The notes beneath the pieces were generated by a model, which was given only the letters and a program-made list of their open reading frames with translations, did no database searches and was not told where the DNA came from. From Pseudomonadota bacterium (GTDB lineage Bacteria; Pseudomonadota; Gammaproteobacteria; Burkholderiales; Ferrovaceae), in NCBI GenBank assembly GCA_021826025.1, contig JAKBBG010000003.1, positions 1 through 55,006 of the forward strand: a stretch of DNA of 55,006 nt. Reading direction: 5' to 3'. This document shows, in pieces, positions 17,992-25,222 of the stretch (its first letter is position 1; every line of letters starts with the position of its first letter). The translations under genes and the position numbers were made by a program.

Positions 17992-18447
17992 TCAGCGCGG
18001 CTGGTGGCGCCAGCGGATGGAATAGGAGGCCACCAGCACTTCCACCAGCAGCAGCACGAGCGCGACCAGGAACGAGCCGATGCCGCTCACGAACGTGCCG
18101 ACCACGACGCGGCTGAGCTGCAGCCTCCCCCCGCTCGTTTCCGCGAGAAACAGCTCGAGCACCGTCATTCCGATCGCGACCCCGCACATCACCACGAACA
18201 CCATGGAGGCATTGATGAGCCAGCCCCGTGCGGCAAGCTGCCCCAATTCGGTTTCGAAACCCGCTTGCTGGGAAATCGTGTGGGGGTCGGGGTTGAGCAG
18301 CTTGTCCTGCAGGAACCGGGACCGGTCGACCACGCGCGACAGGCGCTGCGTCAGGGCCGACACCAGGTTGGCGACGGCCGTCAGCAAAAACACCGGGGCG
18401 AGCGCCAGCTGGATGCCTTCCGTAAGTGACGCGGTATCGATGCTCAT
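17992..18447 (-). CDS. DUF2721 membrane protein
   Basis: This 151-residue protein has three predicted membrane helices. IQLALAPVFLLTAVANLVSA followed by RLSRVVDRSR is the recognisable start of the DUF2721 family. Function is unknown. It is the last gene of a four-gene run starting at dps and follows lrgB after four bases. The start at 18447 is chosen because the frame upstream overlaps lrgB. Confidence 0.75.
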   Translation of the reverse strand: MSIDTASLTEGIQLALAPVFLLTAVANLVSALTQRLSRVVDRSRFLQDKLLNPDPHTISQQAGFETELGQLAARGWLINASMVFVVMCGVAIGMTVLELFLAETSGGRLQLSRVVVGTFVSGIGSFLVALVLLLVEVLVASYSIRWRHQPR

Positions 18448-18451
18448 CGGC

Positions 18452-19195
18452 TCAGACCATCCTCTCAAAAGAGGGGATATAGCCTGCCAGCAGGGGAATG
18501 GCCACCGCCCCCAGCACGCCGTGCAGCCCCATGGCCAGGCTCGCGTAGGTGCCCGCCTCCGGATGGACGCTGAACGCGCGGGACGTCCCGATGCCATGGG
18601 CCGCCACGCCGATCGCGAACCCGCGCTGCCACCATGCCGTGACGCCCAGGCCGTCCAGCACGAAGCGCGCCAGGACAGCCCCCAGGATCCCGGTGATGAC
18701 GGCGAACACGGCCGTCAGGGTGGGAGAGTATCCCAACCGTTCGGCCACGCCCATGGCGATGGGCGCCGTCACCGATTTGGACACCATGGCGCCCACGATG
18801 GCGTGGTCTGCGCCCAGGCTTCGGGCGATCCCTACCGCGCTCGCGATGGACACCAGCCCTCCCGTGACCAGGGCGAGCAGGAGCGGCACCATGCGTCCGC
18901 TCAATTCGCGCAACCCCCGGTATATGGGCACTGCGAGGGACACGGTGGCGGTGCCGAGAAGAAAGTGGACGAACTGGGCGCCTTCGAAATACTTGGCGTA
19001 GGGCATGTCCAGAAGTTCCAGGCAAACGGCCACGATCAAGACGGCGATCGCCACGGGGTTGGCCAGGGGATGGCGATTGCTTCGGACGTAGAGGAAAAAT
19101 CCCACCTGGTAGGCCGTCAGGGTGAGGATCAGGGCGAGCAGCGGGCTGCCCGAAAGATATACCCAGATTTCGTGGATCGGCAGCGGCCTAGTCAC
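18452..19195 (-). CDS. lrgB: LrgB/CidB-family inner-membrane protein
   Basis: This 247-residue protein has many membrane helices and the family motifs AMVSKSVTAPIAMGVAE and AAHGIGTSRAF. LrgB/CidB proteins partner LrgA/CidA holin-like proteins in murein hydrolase control and export of small organic acids; PlgG of plants is a glycolate carrier. The start is a GTG at 19195, overlapping the lrgA-like gene by eight bases. Confidence 0.88.
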   Translation of the reverse strand: MTRPLPIHEIWVYLSGSPLLALILTLTAYQVGFFLYVRSNRHPLANPVAIAVLIVAVCLELLDMPYAKYFEGAQFVHFLLGTATVSLAVPIYRGLRELSGRMVPLLLALVTGGLVSIASAVGIARSLGADHAIVGAMVSKSVTAPIAMGVAERLGYSPTLTAVFAVITGILGAVLARFVLDGLGVTAWWQRGFAIGVAAHGIGTSRAFSVHPEAGTYASLAMGLHGVLGAVAIPLLAGYIPSFERMV

Positions 19196-19535
19196 GGCTG
19201 GCCTTGCGGCTCAATCCCTTGAGCACCAGGCCGGTGGCGCCCACCGTGAGCACGACGCTCGCAAGCAGGGCGGACACCACGGCCCAGGCATGTTCCCGCA
19301 GCTGGGGCAGGAACAGGATCACGCCCGTGGCGGCCGGCACGAACAGCAGGCCCAGGTGCTGGCTGAACGCATCGGACACGAAAGCCAGCGTCTCCGGAAC
19401 GCTCCCGCGCAGGATCAGGAACAGCAGCAGCAGCACAAGTCCCAAAACCGGTCCGGGTATGGCTGGCAGCAGGAAGTGGGAAACCAGTTCACCGGCCCCC
19501 TGCCACAACAGGATCTGGACCAGCCCGGGGATCAT
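19188..19535 (-). CDS. CidA/LrgA-family holin-like protein
   Basis: This 115-residue protein has four predicted helices and the family run LPAIPGPVLGLVLLLLFL. It is the small partner of the LrgB-like protein encoded immediately downstream. Its ATG overlaps the dps stop codon (ATGA), so synthesis is probably coupled to dps. Confidence 0.85.
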   Translation of the reverse strand: MIPGLVQILLWQGAGELVSHFLLPAIPGPVLGLVLLLLFLILRGSVPETLAFVSDAFSQHLGLLFVPAATGVILFLPQLREHAWAVVSALLASVVLTVGATGLVLKGLSRKASRD

Positions 19536-20023
19536 GTCTCCAGAAGTGCTCGCAGCATCCAGGCGGTCTTTTCGTGGATGTCCATGCGCTGGGTCAGCAG
19601 GTCGGCCGTGGGCTGGTCGTCCGCGGCGTCAGCACGCTTGAACACGTCGCGCGCGGTGGCTGCCACGCGTTCGTGTCCGGCCGCCAGCAATTCCACCATG
19701 CGCTGGGCCTTGGGCGGCGACTGGGGCACGTCGGGCAGCGCCGACAGCTTGGCGAATGCCGCATAGGAGCCCGGCGCCGGGAAACCCAGGGCCCGGATGC
19801 GTTCGGCGATCGGGTCCACGGCATTCCACAGTTCCGTGTACTGGGCCATGAACATGGTGTGCAGCGTGTTGAACTGCGGGCCGGTGACGTTCCAGTGGAA
19901 ATTGTGGGTGGTCAGATAAAGGGTGTAGGTGTCGGCCAGCAGGCGGCTCAGTCCGGCCGATATGGCTTTGCGGTCCGCCTCGGAAATGCCGATTTCGATG
20001 GACGGCGATTTTTTTCGGCTCAT
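19532..20023 (-). CDS. dps: Dps-family DNA-binding ferritin with altered ferroxidase site
   Basis: This 163-residue Dps protein has the ferroxidase region from HWNVTGPQFNTLH to AERIRALG. Aligned with E. coli Dps, His43, His55, Asp70 and Glu74 match ligands His51, His63, Asp78 and Glu82. The position of Asp67 (Glu in many relatives) is Met59. This ligand change may weaken iron oxidation. The basic start (MSRKKS) could bind DNA. It heads a tightly coupled run with the cidA-like, lrgB and DUF2721 genes. Confidence 0.9.
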   Translation of the reverse strand: MSRKKSPSIEIGISEADRKAISAGLSRLLADTYTLYLTTHNFHWNVTGPQFNTLHTMFMAQYTELWNAVDPIAERIRALGFPAPGSYAAFAKLSALPDVPQSPPKAQRMVELLAAGHERVAATARDVFKRADAADDQPTADLLTQRMDIHEKTAWMLRALLET

Positions 20024-20036
20024 GGTTTCCTCCCTT

Positions 20037-20792
20037 TCAAGTCCAGTCGGAACCCGAATCGCCCCCGCCGGAATCCCAGGATCCCGCATCGGAAACCCCG
20101 AAATCCTGCCCGCCCATGTCCCCGTTCAGCATGGGGTCCGCGCCGGGCGCCATGCCGCGCTCGGGCCCGTCCACCAGGCGGTGCGCCAGCGCCTCGCCGG
20201 CCACCATGCCGGCCCCCAGGGCCGCGCCGGTCGCCAGCGTGCCCATGATGCCGGAACCGCCACCCCCCATGGGGGCCATGGGCGACCCCATGGGTGCCGA
20301 ACCGGGCGGATAGTATCCCGGCCCGGGCTGGTTATACAGGGCAGCGGGATTCTGGCGGGCCTGGCGCCGCACCATCCAGAGCACAAACAGCAGCCCGAGG
20401 CCGCCGATGGCCAGAATCGTGCCCCAGGACATGCCGGAACCTGTGCCGGCGGGACCGCCCGCCGCTCCGGCATGCGCGCCCAGCTGCGCCCGCAGTTCCT
20501 GGACGGCCGTGGGATTGGCAAAGGGAAGTCCCGGCTCAAGCTTTTCGGCGAGGGCCAGTTCGTTGCGCGCCGCGGGAACCTCGCCCGAACGCGCCAGCAC
20601 TTCGGCGTTCACGTAATGGGCCTTGGCGCTGTTGGGATGCAGGCTCACGACTTCCTGCATCATGCTGCGGGCTTCCGCCATGCGGCCGCTCCGGGCCGCG
20701 CTGTAGACCTGGTCGAGCGTGGGTTCCGCCATCGCGAAACCCGCCTGTGCCGCCAGTAATGCCACCATGAACAACCGTATCCAGAACTTCAT
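20037..20792 (-). CDS. TPR-containing membrane protein with Gly/Pro-rich tail
   Basis: This 251-residue protein has a signal peptide (cleavage near AMAEP) and a TPR-like pair at about residues 27-100 (AKAHYVNAEVLARSGEVPAA). One membrane helix near 125-142 (WGTILAIGGLGLLFVLWMV) follows, then a Gly/Pro/Met-rich tail ending DSGGGDSGSDWT. The tail resembles those of putative tim44-like or YgiB-like proteins, but I cannot assign a family. It lies just upstream of dps on the same strand (13 bases). Confidence 0.65.
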   Translation of the reverse strand: MKFWIRLFMVALLAAQAGFAMAEPTLDQVYSAARSGRMAEARSMMQEVVSLHPNSAKAHYVNAEVLARSGEVPAARNELALAEKLEPGLPFANPTAVQELRAQLGAHAGAAGGPAGTGSGMSWGTILAIGGLGLLFVLWMVRRQARQNPAALYNQPGPGYYPPGSAPMGSPMAPMGGGGSGIMGTLATGAALGAGMVAGEALAHRLVDGPERGMAPGADPMLNGDMGGQDFGVSDAGSWDSGGGDSGSDWT

Positions 20793-20956
20793 GTCTTCCT
20801 CCGGAATGCTTGAAAAAGAGCCGGCGCGCCGTTCGGCCCGCCTGTTGCACCCATGATGCCACAACCATGTCAGATGGGGGCTCGCGAACGGATTGCAAGA
20901 GGGGGCCCCGGACCTGATTTTACGGGGGGCTTGCGGGAATGTTACGCTGACTGGCC

Positions 20957-23005
20957 ATGATGAACCCGTTCCGCCTTCACCGGCGGCCCACGCTGGCCGT
21001 CGGCTTCCTTGCCATCCTGGCGATCGTGGTGATTGCGCTGGCCACCCTGTTCCTGCTGTGGGATCTGCGCAAGCGGGCCATCACCCACGACCGCCTGGAA
21101 ACCGTGAGCATCACGCGCATGTTCATGGAGCAGACCGAACGCAATTTCGAACGGGCCGACCTCATCCTGCGCGGCGTGCAGGAGCGGCTTCAGGACCCTT
21201 ACGGGGCACGCCTGCCCCTGGGCAGCGTGCCGGTCCACCTGATGCTCGGAACCCACGTGCTGGGCATGCGGCAACTGGACTCCCTGTATCTGGCGGACGC
21301 GTCGGGGCGAATCGTCAACACGTCGCAACCCCGGGCCCCGTCCGTGCTTTCCGTGGCGGACCGTCCCTACTACCTGGCCTTCACCGGCGGCAAGGACCCC
21401 GGACTGTTCATCGACAAACCCGAACGCAACGCCTTCGGCAGCTGGACGCTCCACCTGGCCAGGAAGGTCACGGGACCTGGCGGGGCGTTCCGGGGCGTCG
21501 TGGTGGCCGCCCTCGACATCGCGCGCCTCGAGGAGTTCTACCGGATCCTGCAGCCTGACTACGCCCGCCCGGTTTCCCTGTATCGCATGGACGGCACCCT
21601 GTTGGTGAGCCTGCCGCCGCGCGACAACCTGATGGGCTTCCGCCCACCGGAATTGGGCCTCTCCCCGCTTCCGCCCCCGGGGGATGCCGTGCGGTTCATG
21701 AGCCACGTCAGGGGGGGGCCGGGCGAACTGGAAGCATTCACCCTGGCGAGCCTGGCCCGTTTTCCCCTGGCCGTGAGCGTAACCACCGACGAAGACGAGG
21801 CGCTCGCGGCATGGCGCGAAACGGCCGTTCCCATCGTGCTGGGCGCCGCCATCGTCAGCACCTTCATCGCGGTCGCGGCGTCCCTGCTGAGTTTCGAGCT
21901 CACCCGCCAGCAAAAGCTGGAACGCGCCCTGGACGAAGCGCATGACCGCTACCACCGCACCGTGGATTCCGTCATGGATGCCATCCTGGCCGTGGACGAA
22001 AACCAGCGCATCACCCTCTTCAATCCGGCCGCCGCCCGCATGTTCGGCTACAGCGCGGACGAAATCCTCGGCAAGCCGCTGTCGCTGCTCATCCCCGCGC
22101 GCCACACCCAGGCGCACCACATGCACGTGCAGAAATTCATGCACTCCGGGGCGGACTCGCGAACCATGGGACCCCAGCTCGAAATCAGCGGCCTGCGCGC
22201 GGACGGGACCGAATTCCCTCTCGAGTCGACCATTTCCCACACCGTGATCGACGGCCGTCCCCAGCTCACGGCCGTGTTGCGCGACGTCACCGAACGGCGC
22301 CGGGCCGAAAACGCCCTGCGCGACATGAACCGGCAGCTGCGCGGCCTGTCCGCTTCCCTTGAAAACGTGCGGGAGCAGGAACGCGCCCGCATCGCCCGGG
22401 AATTGCATGACGATCTGGGACAGCAGCTCACGGGCCTCAAGCTCGACCTGTCCTGGCTCAGCGGCCGGCTCAAGGAAGGGCGCCCGGCGGGCACCGAACG
22501 GATGGACGAAATGCGCCGGCTGCTCGACGCCGCCATCGGGTCGGTGCGGCGCATTTCCACGGAACTGCGCCCCCTCATCCTGGACGACCTGGGGTTCGGC
22601 GAGGCCCTCGGCTGGCTCACCGGCGAATTTGGCAAGCGTTCAGGCCTGAGCGTCTCCCTCGACCTGAAGGACGTCGGCCTGGTGCAGAACAACGAACTCG
22701 CCACCGCCCTTTTCCGCATCGTCCAGGAATCGCTCACCAACATCGCCCGGCATGCACGCGCGGAGTCGGTGGCCCTCCGCATTGCCGTCGCCGACGGCGC
22801 CCTGGTTCTCACCGTGCGCGACGACGGCGCCGGCTTCGGGGATGAACATCAGTCCGGCGGTTTCGGGCTGGTCAGCATGCGCGAGCGGGCTAACGCGCTC
22901 GGCGGGAACTTCAGTATCATCAGCACAGCAGGTGGCGGCACCACGGTTTGCGTGTCCTTTTCCCTGGACCTGCCGATATTCACTGGAGCGCCTCATGAAG
23001 CATGA
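20957..23005 (+). CDS. NarX-type sensor histidine kinase with periplasmic sensor and PAS domain
   Basis: This 682-residue protein has a membrane helix at about 13-35, a periplasmic Cache-like sensor domain up to about 285, and a second helix near 293-313. A PAS domain lies at about 330-447. HisKA_3 follows with the phosphoacceptor His484 in RELHDDLGQQL, then a HATPase_c domain (VRDDGAGFG and GFGLVSMRERA). This class pairs with LuxR-type regulators, and the cognate gene follows with an 11-base overlap. Because mtoD starts 164 bases after that regulator, control of the mto genes is inferred. The ligand is unknown. Confidence 0.9.
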   Translation: MMNPFRLHRRPTLAVGFLAILAIVVIALATLFLLWDLRKRAITHDRLETVSITRMFMEQTERNFERADLILRGVQERLQDPYGARLPLGSVPVHLMLGTHVLGMRQLDSLYLADASGRIVNTSQPRAPSVLSVADRPYYLAFTGGKDPGLFIDKPERNAFGSWTLHLARKVTGPGGAFRGVVVAALDIARLEEFYRILQPDYARPVSLYRMDGTLLVSLPPRDNLMGFRPPELGLSPLPPPGDAVRFMSHVRGGPGELEAFTLASLARFPLAVSVTTDEDEALAAWRETAVPIVLGAAIVSTFIAVAASLLSFELTRQQKLERALDEAHDRYHRTVDSVMDAILAVDENQRITLFNPAAARMFGYSADEILGKPLSLLIPARHTQAHHMHVQKFMHSGADSRTMGPQLEISGLRADGTEFPLESTISHTVIDGRPQLTAVLRDVTERRRAENALRDMNRQLRGLSASLENVREQERARIARELHDDLGQQLTGLKLDLSWLSGRLKEGRPAGTERMDEMRRLLDAAIGSVRRISTELRPLILDDLGFGEALGWLTGEFGKRSGLSVSLDLKDVGLVQNNELATALFRIVQESLTNIARHARAESVALRIAVADGALVLTVRDDGAGFGDEHQSGGFGLVSMRERANALGGNFSIISTAGGGTTVCVSFSLDLPIFTGAPHEA

Positions 23006-23642
23006 AGTGCTGGTGGCCGACGACCACGCCATCATCCGGGACGGCCTCAAGATGATTCTGGCCGACACGGACGACCTGGTGGTGGCCGGCGAAGCGAGCG
23101 ACGGCAACACCGTCCTGGACCTCGTGGAATCGCGCCACTGGGACCTAGTGGTGCTCGACCTGTCGATGCCGGGCCGCAACGGGCTGGAGCTCATCAAGCT
23201 CCTGAAACAGGCCCGGCCGCGCCTTCCCATCCTCGTATTCAGCATGCACCCCGTGGAACAGTATGCCGTGCGCGCCATCCGCGCCGGCGCTTCAGGCTAC
23301 CTGTCCAAGGAAGAAGACAGCGAGCTGCTCCTGCCGGCCTTGCGCAAAGTCGTGTCGGGCGGCCTGTTCATCGGACCGAAAGTGGCCGAACTCCTGGCGG
23401 CTGACATTTCCAGCGGCGCCGACCTCACCCCCCACACGGCGCTGTCCAACCGGGAATACGAGATATTCACGCGCATCGTGCGCGGCGCAAGCCTCACCGA
23501 AATCGCCGAAGCGCTTTCCCTCAGCATCAAGACCGTCAGCACCCACAAAACCCACATCCTCGAGAAAATGGGCATGGCAAGCCAGGTGGACCTGGTGCGC
23601 TACGCCATCGAACACCACCTGCTCGATCTGGAACGCGAATAG
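22995..23642 (+). CDS. NarL/LuxR-family response regulator, probable regulator of the mto genes
   Basis: This 215-residue protein has a receiver domain with acidic pocket Asp9/Asp10 and phosphoacceptor Asp55 (VVLDLSMPG), and Lys in YLSKEE. A LuxR-type helix-turn-helix follows (LSNREYEIFTRIVRGASLTE, SIKTVSTHKTHI). The open frame begins earlier, but the ATG at 22995 gives a full receiver domain and overlaps the kinase end by 11 bases. A short inverted repeat typical of NarL-class sites lies just after its stop codon, ahead of mtoD. Confidence 0.92.
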   Translation: MKHEVLVADDHAIIRDGLKMILADTDDLVVAGEASDGNTVLDLVESRHWDLVVLDLSMPGRNGLELIKLLKQARPRLPILVFSMHPVEQYAVRAIRAGASGYLSKEEDSELLLPALRKVVSGGLFIGPKVAELLAADISSGADLTPHTALSNREYEIFTRIVRGASLTEIAEALSLSIKTVSTHKTHILEKMGMASQVDLVRYAIEHHLLDLERE

Positions 23643-23647
23643 GAGCA

Positions 23648-23675
23648 TTCCTATTCCCCATAGGAATTTTCCTAT
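23648..23675. promoter_or_regulatory. Palindromic operator candidate upstream of mtoD (7-2-7)
   Basis: ATAGGAA-TT-TTCCTAT (23660-23675) is a perfect inverted repeat of two heptamers two bases apart, the spacing of NarL-class sites. A third copy, TTCCTAT, lies at 23648-23654. If the -10 is TATATT at 23696-23701, the dyad centre falls near -40, where class II activators bind. The regulator encoded immediately upstream is the natural candidate. The sequence differs from the NarL heptamer TACYYMT. Confidence 0.5.
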
Positions 23676-23695
23676 GGCGAAATTCAATGTAGTCC

Positions 23696-23701
23696 TATAT
23701 T
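23696..23701 (+). promoter_or_regulatory. Putative -10 element of the mto operon
   Basis: TATATT lies about 105 bases before the mtoD start. No -35 is seen; the palindromic operator candidate occupies the position just upstream, as expected for an activator-dependent promoter. Confidence 0.35.
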
Positions 23702-23806
23702 TTTTCGCAACGCAAAAAATCAAAATCCACCTCAGCTGTCGCGTGCCGGCCGGACTCGGTTCCGGTGCGCGACTCAAGCCAAACGGCTTCATCACTGAGG
23801 TGAATC

Positions 23807-24163
23807 ATGAAACTCACTGCCTGCACCGCCCGCGCGGCCACCGTCGCCTGTGCCTCCCTCCTCCTGCTGTCCCTGCCGGCCCGCGCCGTTGACGCCGAAG
23901 CGGCCAAAAGCCTGGCGCGCCAGAACAACTGCTTCAAGTGCCATGCCGTCGACAAGGACAAGGACGGCCCTTCCTACAAGAAAGTGGCGGAAAAATTCCG
24001 CGGAAAGGCCAACGCCGAAGCGCGCCTGATCGAACACATCACGTCCGGCGAGAAGGCCAAGTTTCCCGACGGCCATGAAGAAGAACACAAGATCGTCAAG
24101 ACCTCGCCGCCCAAGGACATGGACCAGATCCGCAACCTGGTGGACTGGATCCTGGCGCAGTGA
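23807..24163 (+). CDS. mtoD: Monoheme class I cytochrome c, MtoD-like
   Basis: This 118-residue protein has a signal peptide (cleavage near ARAVD), one haem site (CFKCH) near residue 42, and a short class I cytochrome fold ending in LVDWILAQ. The Met ligand expected after the haem in many class I cytochromes is not obvious; several His residues (HEEEH) lie downstream. In Sideroxydans a monoheme cytochrome MtoD lies next to mtoA and is thought to carry electrons in the periplasm. The same order is seen here, with mtoA 45 bases downstream. Confidence 0.85.
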   Translation: MKLTACTARAATVACASLLLLSLPARAVDAEAAKSLARQNNCFKCHAVDKDKDGPSYKKVAEKFRGKANAEARLIEHITSGEKAKFPDGHEEEHKIVKTSPPKDMDQIRNLVDWILAQ

Positions 24164-24208
24164 CGGCCATCTGAAGCCATCCGAACGAACGGGACAGGGG
24201 ACATCCAC

Positions 24209-25201
24209 ATGAACGTCATTCGAAAACTGCTCGCCGCCGGCATCCTGCTGTGCGGCCTGGGCGCCACCTCGGTTCTGCAGGCAGTGGAAAACAGCCTGCC
24301 CGAACTGGGCGGCGACGTTGCCAAATCGAAAGCCGAACAGGCCCGGGCGTCCTTGCGAAAGGATGCCCTCTGCACGCGCTGCCACGACGAAAGCGAAACG
24401 GTGCCGGTCCTCTCGATCTACCAGACCAAGCACGGCGTGAAAGGCGACGCGCGCACGCCGACCTGCCAGTCCTGTCATGGCGAAAGCGAAAGGCACCTCA
24501 GGGGAGACCCCAACGTCAAGGGCCGGCCCGCCCCGGACATCGTGTTCAACAAAAAGACCTATCCGGCCTCGGATGAGAAAACGCGCGCAGGCCAGTGCCT
24601 GACCTGCCACGACGGCACGAACCGCAACAACTGGGATGGCGGCACGCACCAGAACAACGGCCTTGCCTGCAACGACTGCCACAAGGTCCACCAGCCCCTG
24701 GACAACGTTCTGAGCAAGAAAACCCAGACGGCCGTCTGCTTCACCTGCCACAAGGAACAGCGGGCCGAAAGCCACAAGATGTCCACCCACCCGATCGACG
24801 TGGGCAAGGTGGTCTGCTCGGACTGCCACAATCCGCACGGATCCACCGGACCCAAGCTGCTCAAGAAGAACACCGTCACCGAAACCTGCTTCCAGTGTCA
24901 TGCGGACAAGCGCGGACCATTCCTGTTCGAGCACCAGCCGGTGGTGGAAAGCTGCACCAACTGCCATACCCCGCACGGCTCCAACATCACGCCGCTGCTG
25001 AAGTCGCGCCCGCCCTTCATGTGCCAGGAATGCCATGACGGCACCCATGCGAGCGGTTCCCCGGCCGGTCCGGCTGCCGCCGGCAAGCAAGCCGGGCTCA
25101 CGACGGCACCCAACAAGAACCTCGTGGGTCGCGCCTGCATGAACTGCCACAGCCAGATTCACGGCTCGAACAGCCCGGCGGGCGGCTACTTCCAACGCTA
25201 A
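24209..25201 (+). CDS. mtoA: Decaheme cytochrome c of the MtrA/MtoA/PioA family
   Basis: This 330-residue periplasmic protein has a signal peptide (cleavage near VLQAV) and ten CXXCH sites: CTRCH, CQSCH, CLTCH, CNDCH, CFTCH, CSDCH, CFQCH, CTNCH, CQECH and CMNCH. Size and haem number match MtrA and MtoA. Such proteins sit inside the MtrB/MtoB barrel and move electrons across the outer membrane. The adjacent barrel gene (21 bases on) and cymA support the role. It has no PioA-like N-terminal extension. Direction (oxidation or reduction) cannot be read from sequence. Confidence 0.95.
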   Translation: MNVIRKLLAAGILLCGLGATSVLQAVENSLPELGGDVAKSKAEQARASLRKDALCTRCHDESETVPVLSIYQTKHGVKGDARTPTCQSCHGESERHLRGDPNVKGRPAPDIVFNKKTYPASDEKTRAGQCLTCHDGTNRNNWDGGTHQNNGLACNDCHKVHQPLDNVLSKKTQTAVCFTCHKEQRAESHKMSTHPIDVGKVVCSDCHNPHGSTGPKLLKKNTVTETCFQCHADKRGPFLFEHQPVVESCTNCHTPHGSNITPLLKSRPPFMCQECHDGTHASGSPAGPAAAGKQAGLTTAPNKNLVGRACMNCHSQIHGSNSPAGGYFQR

Positions 25202-25222
25202 TTTCCGGGAGCGGAGTTTGCC

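Noticed and set aside
23699-23720. ATTTTTT/AAAAAAT inverted repeat considered as a terminator of the response regulator gene.
   Set aside because: The stem is only A:T pairs with an eight-base loop and overlaps the likely mtoD transcription start, so it should not terminate efficiently.
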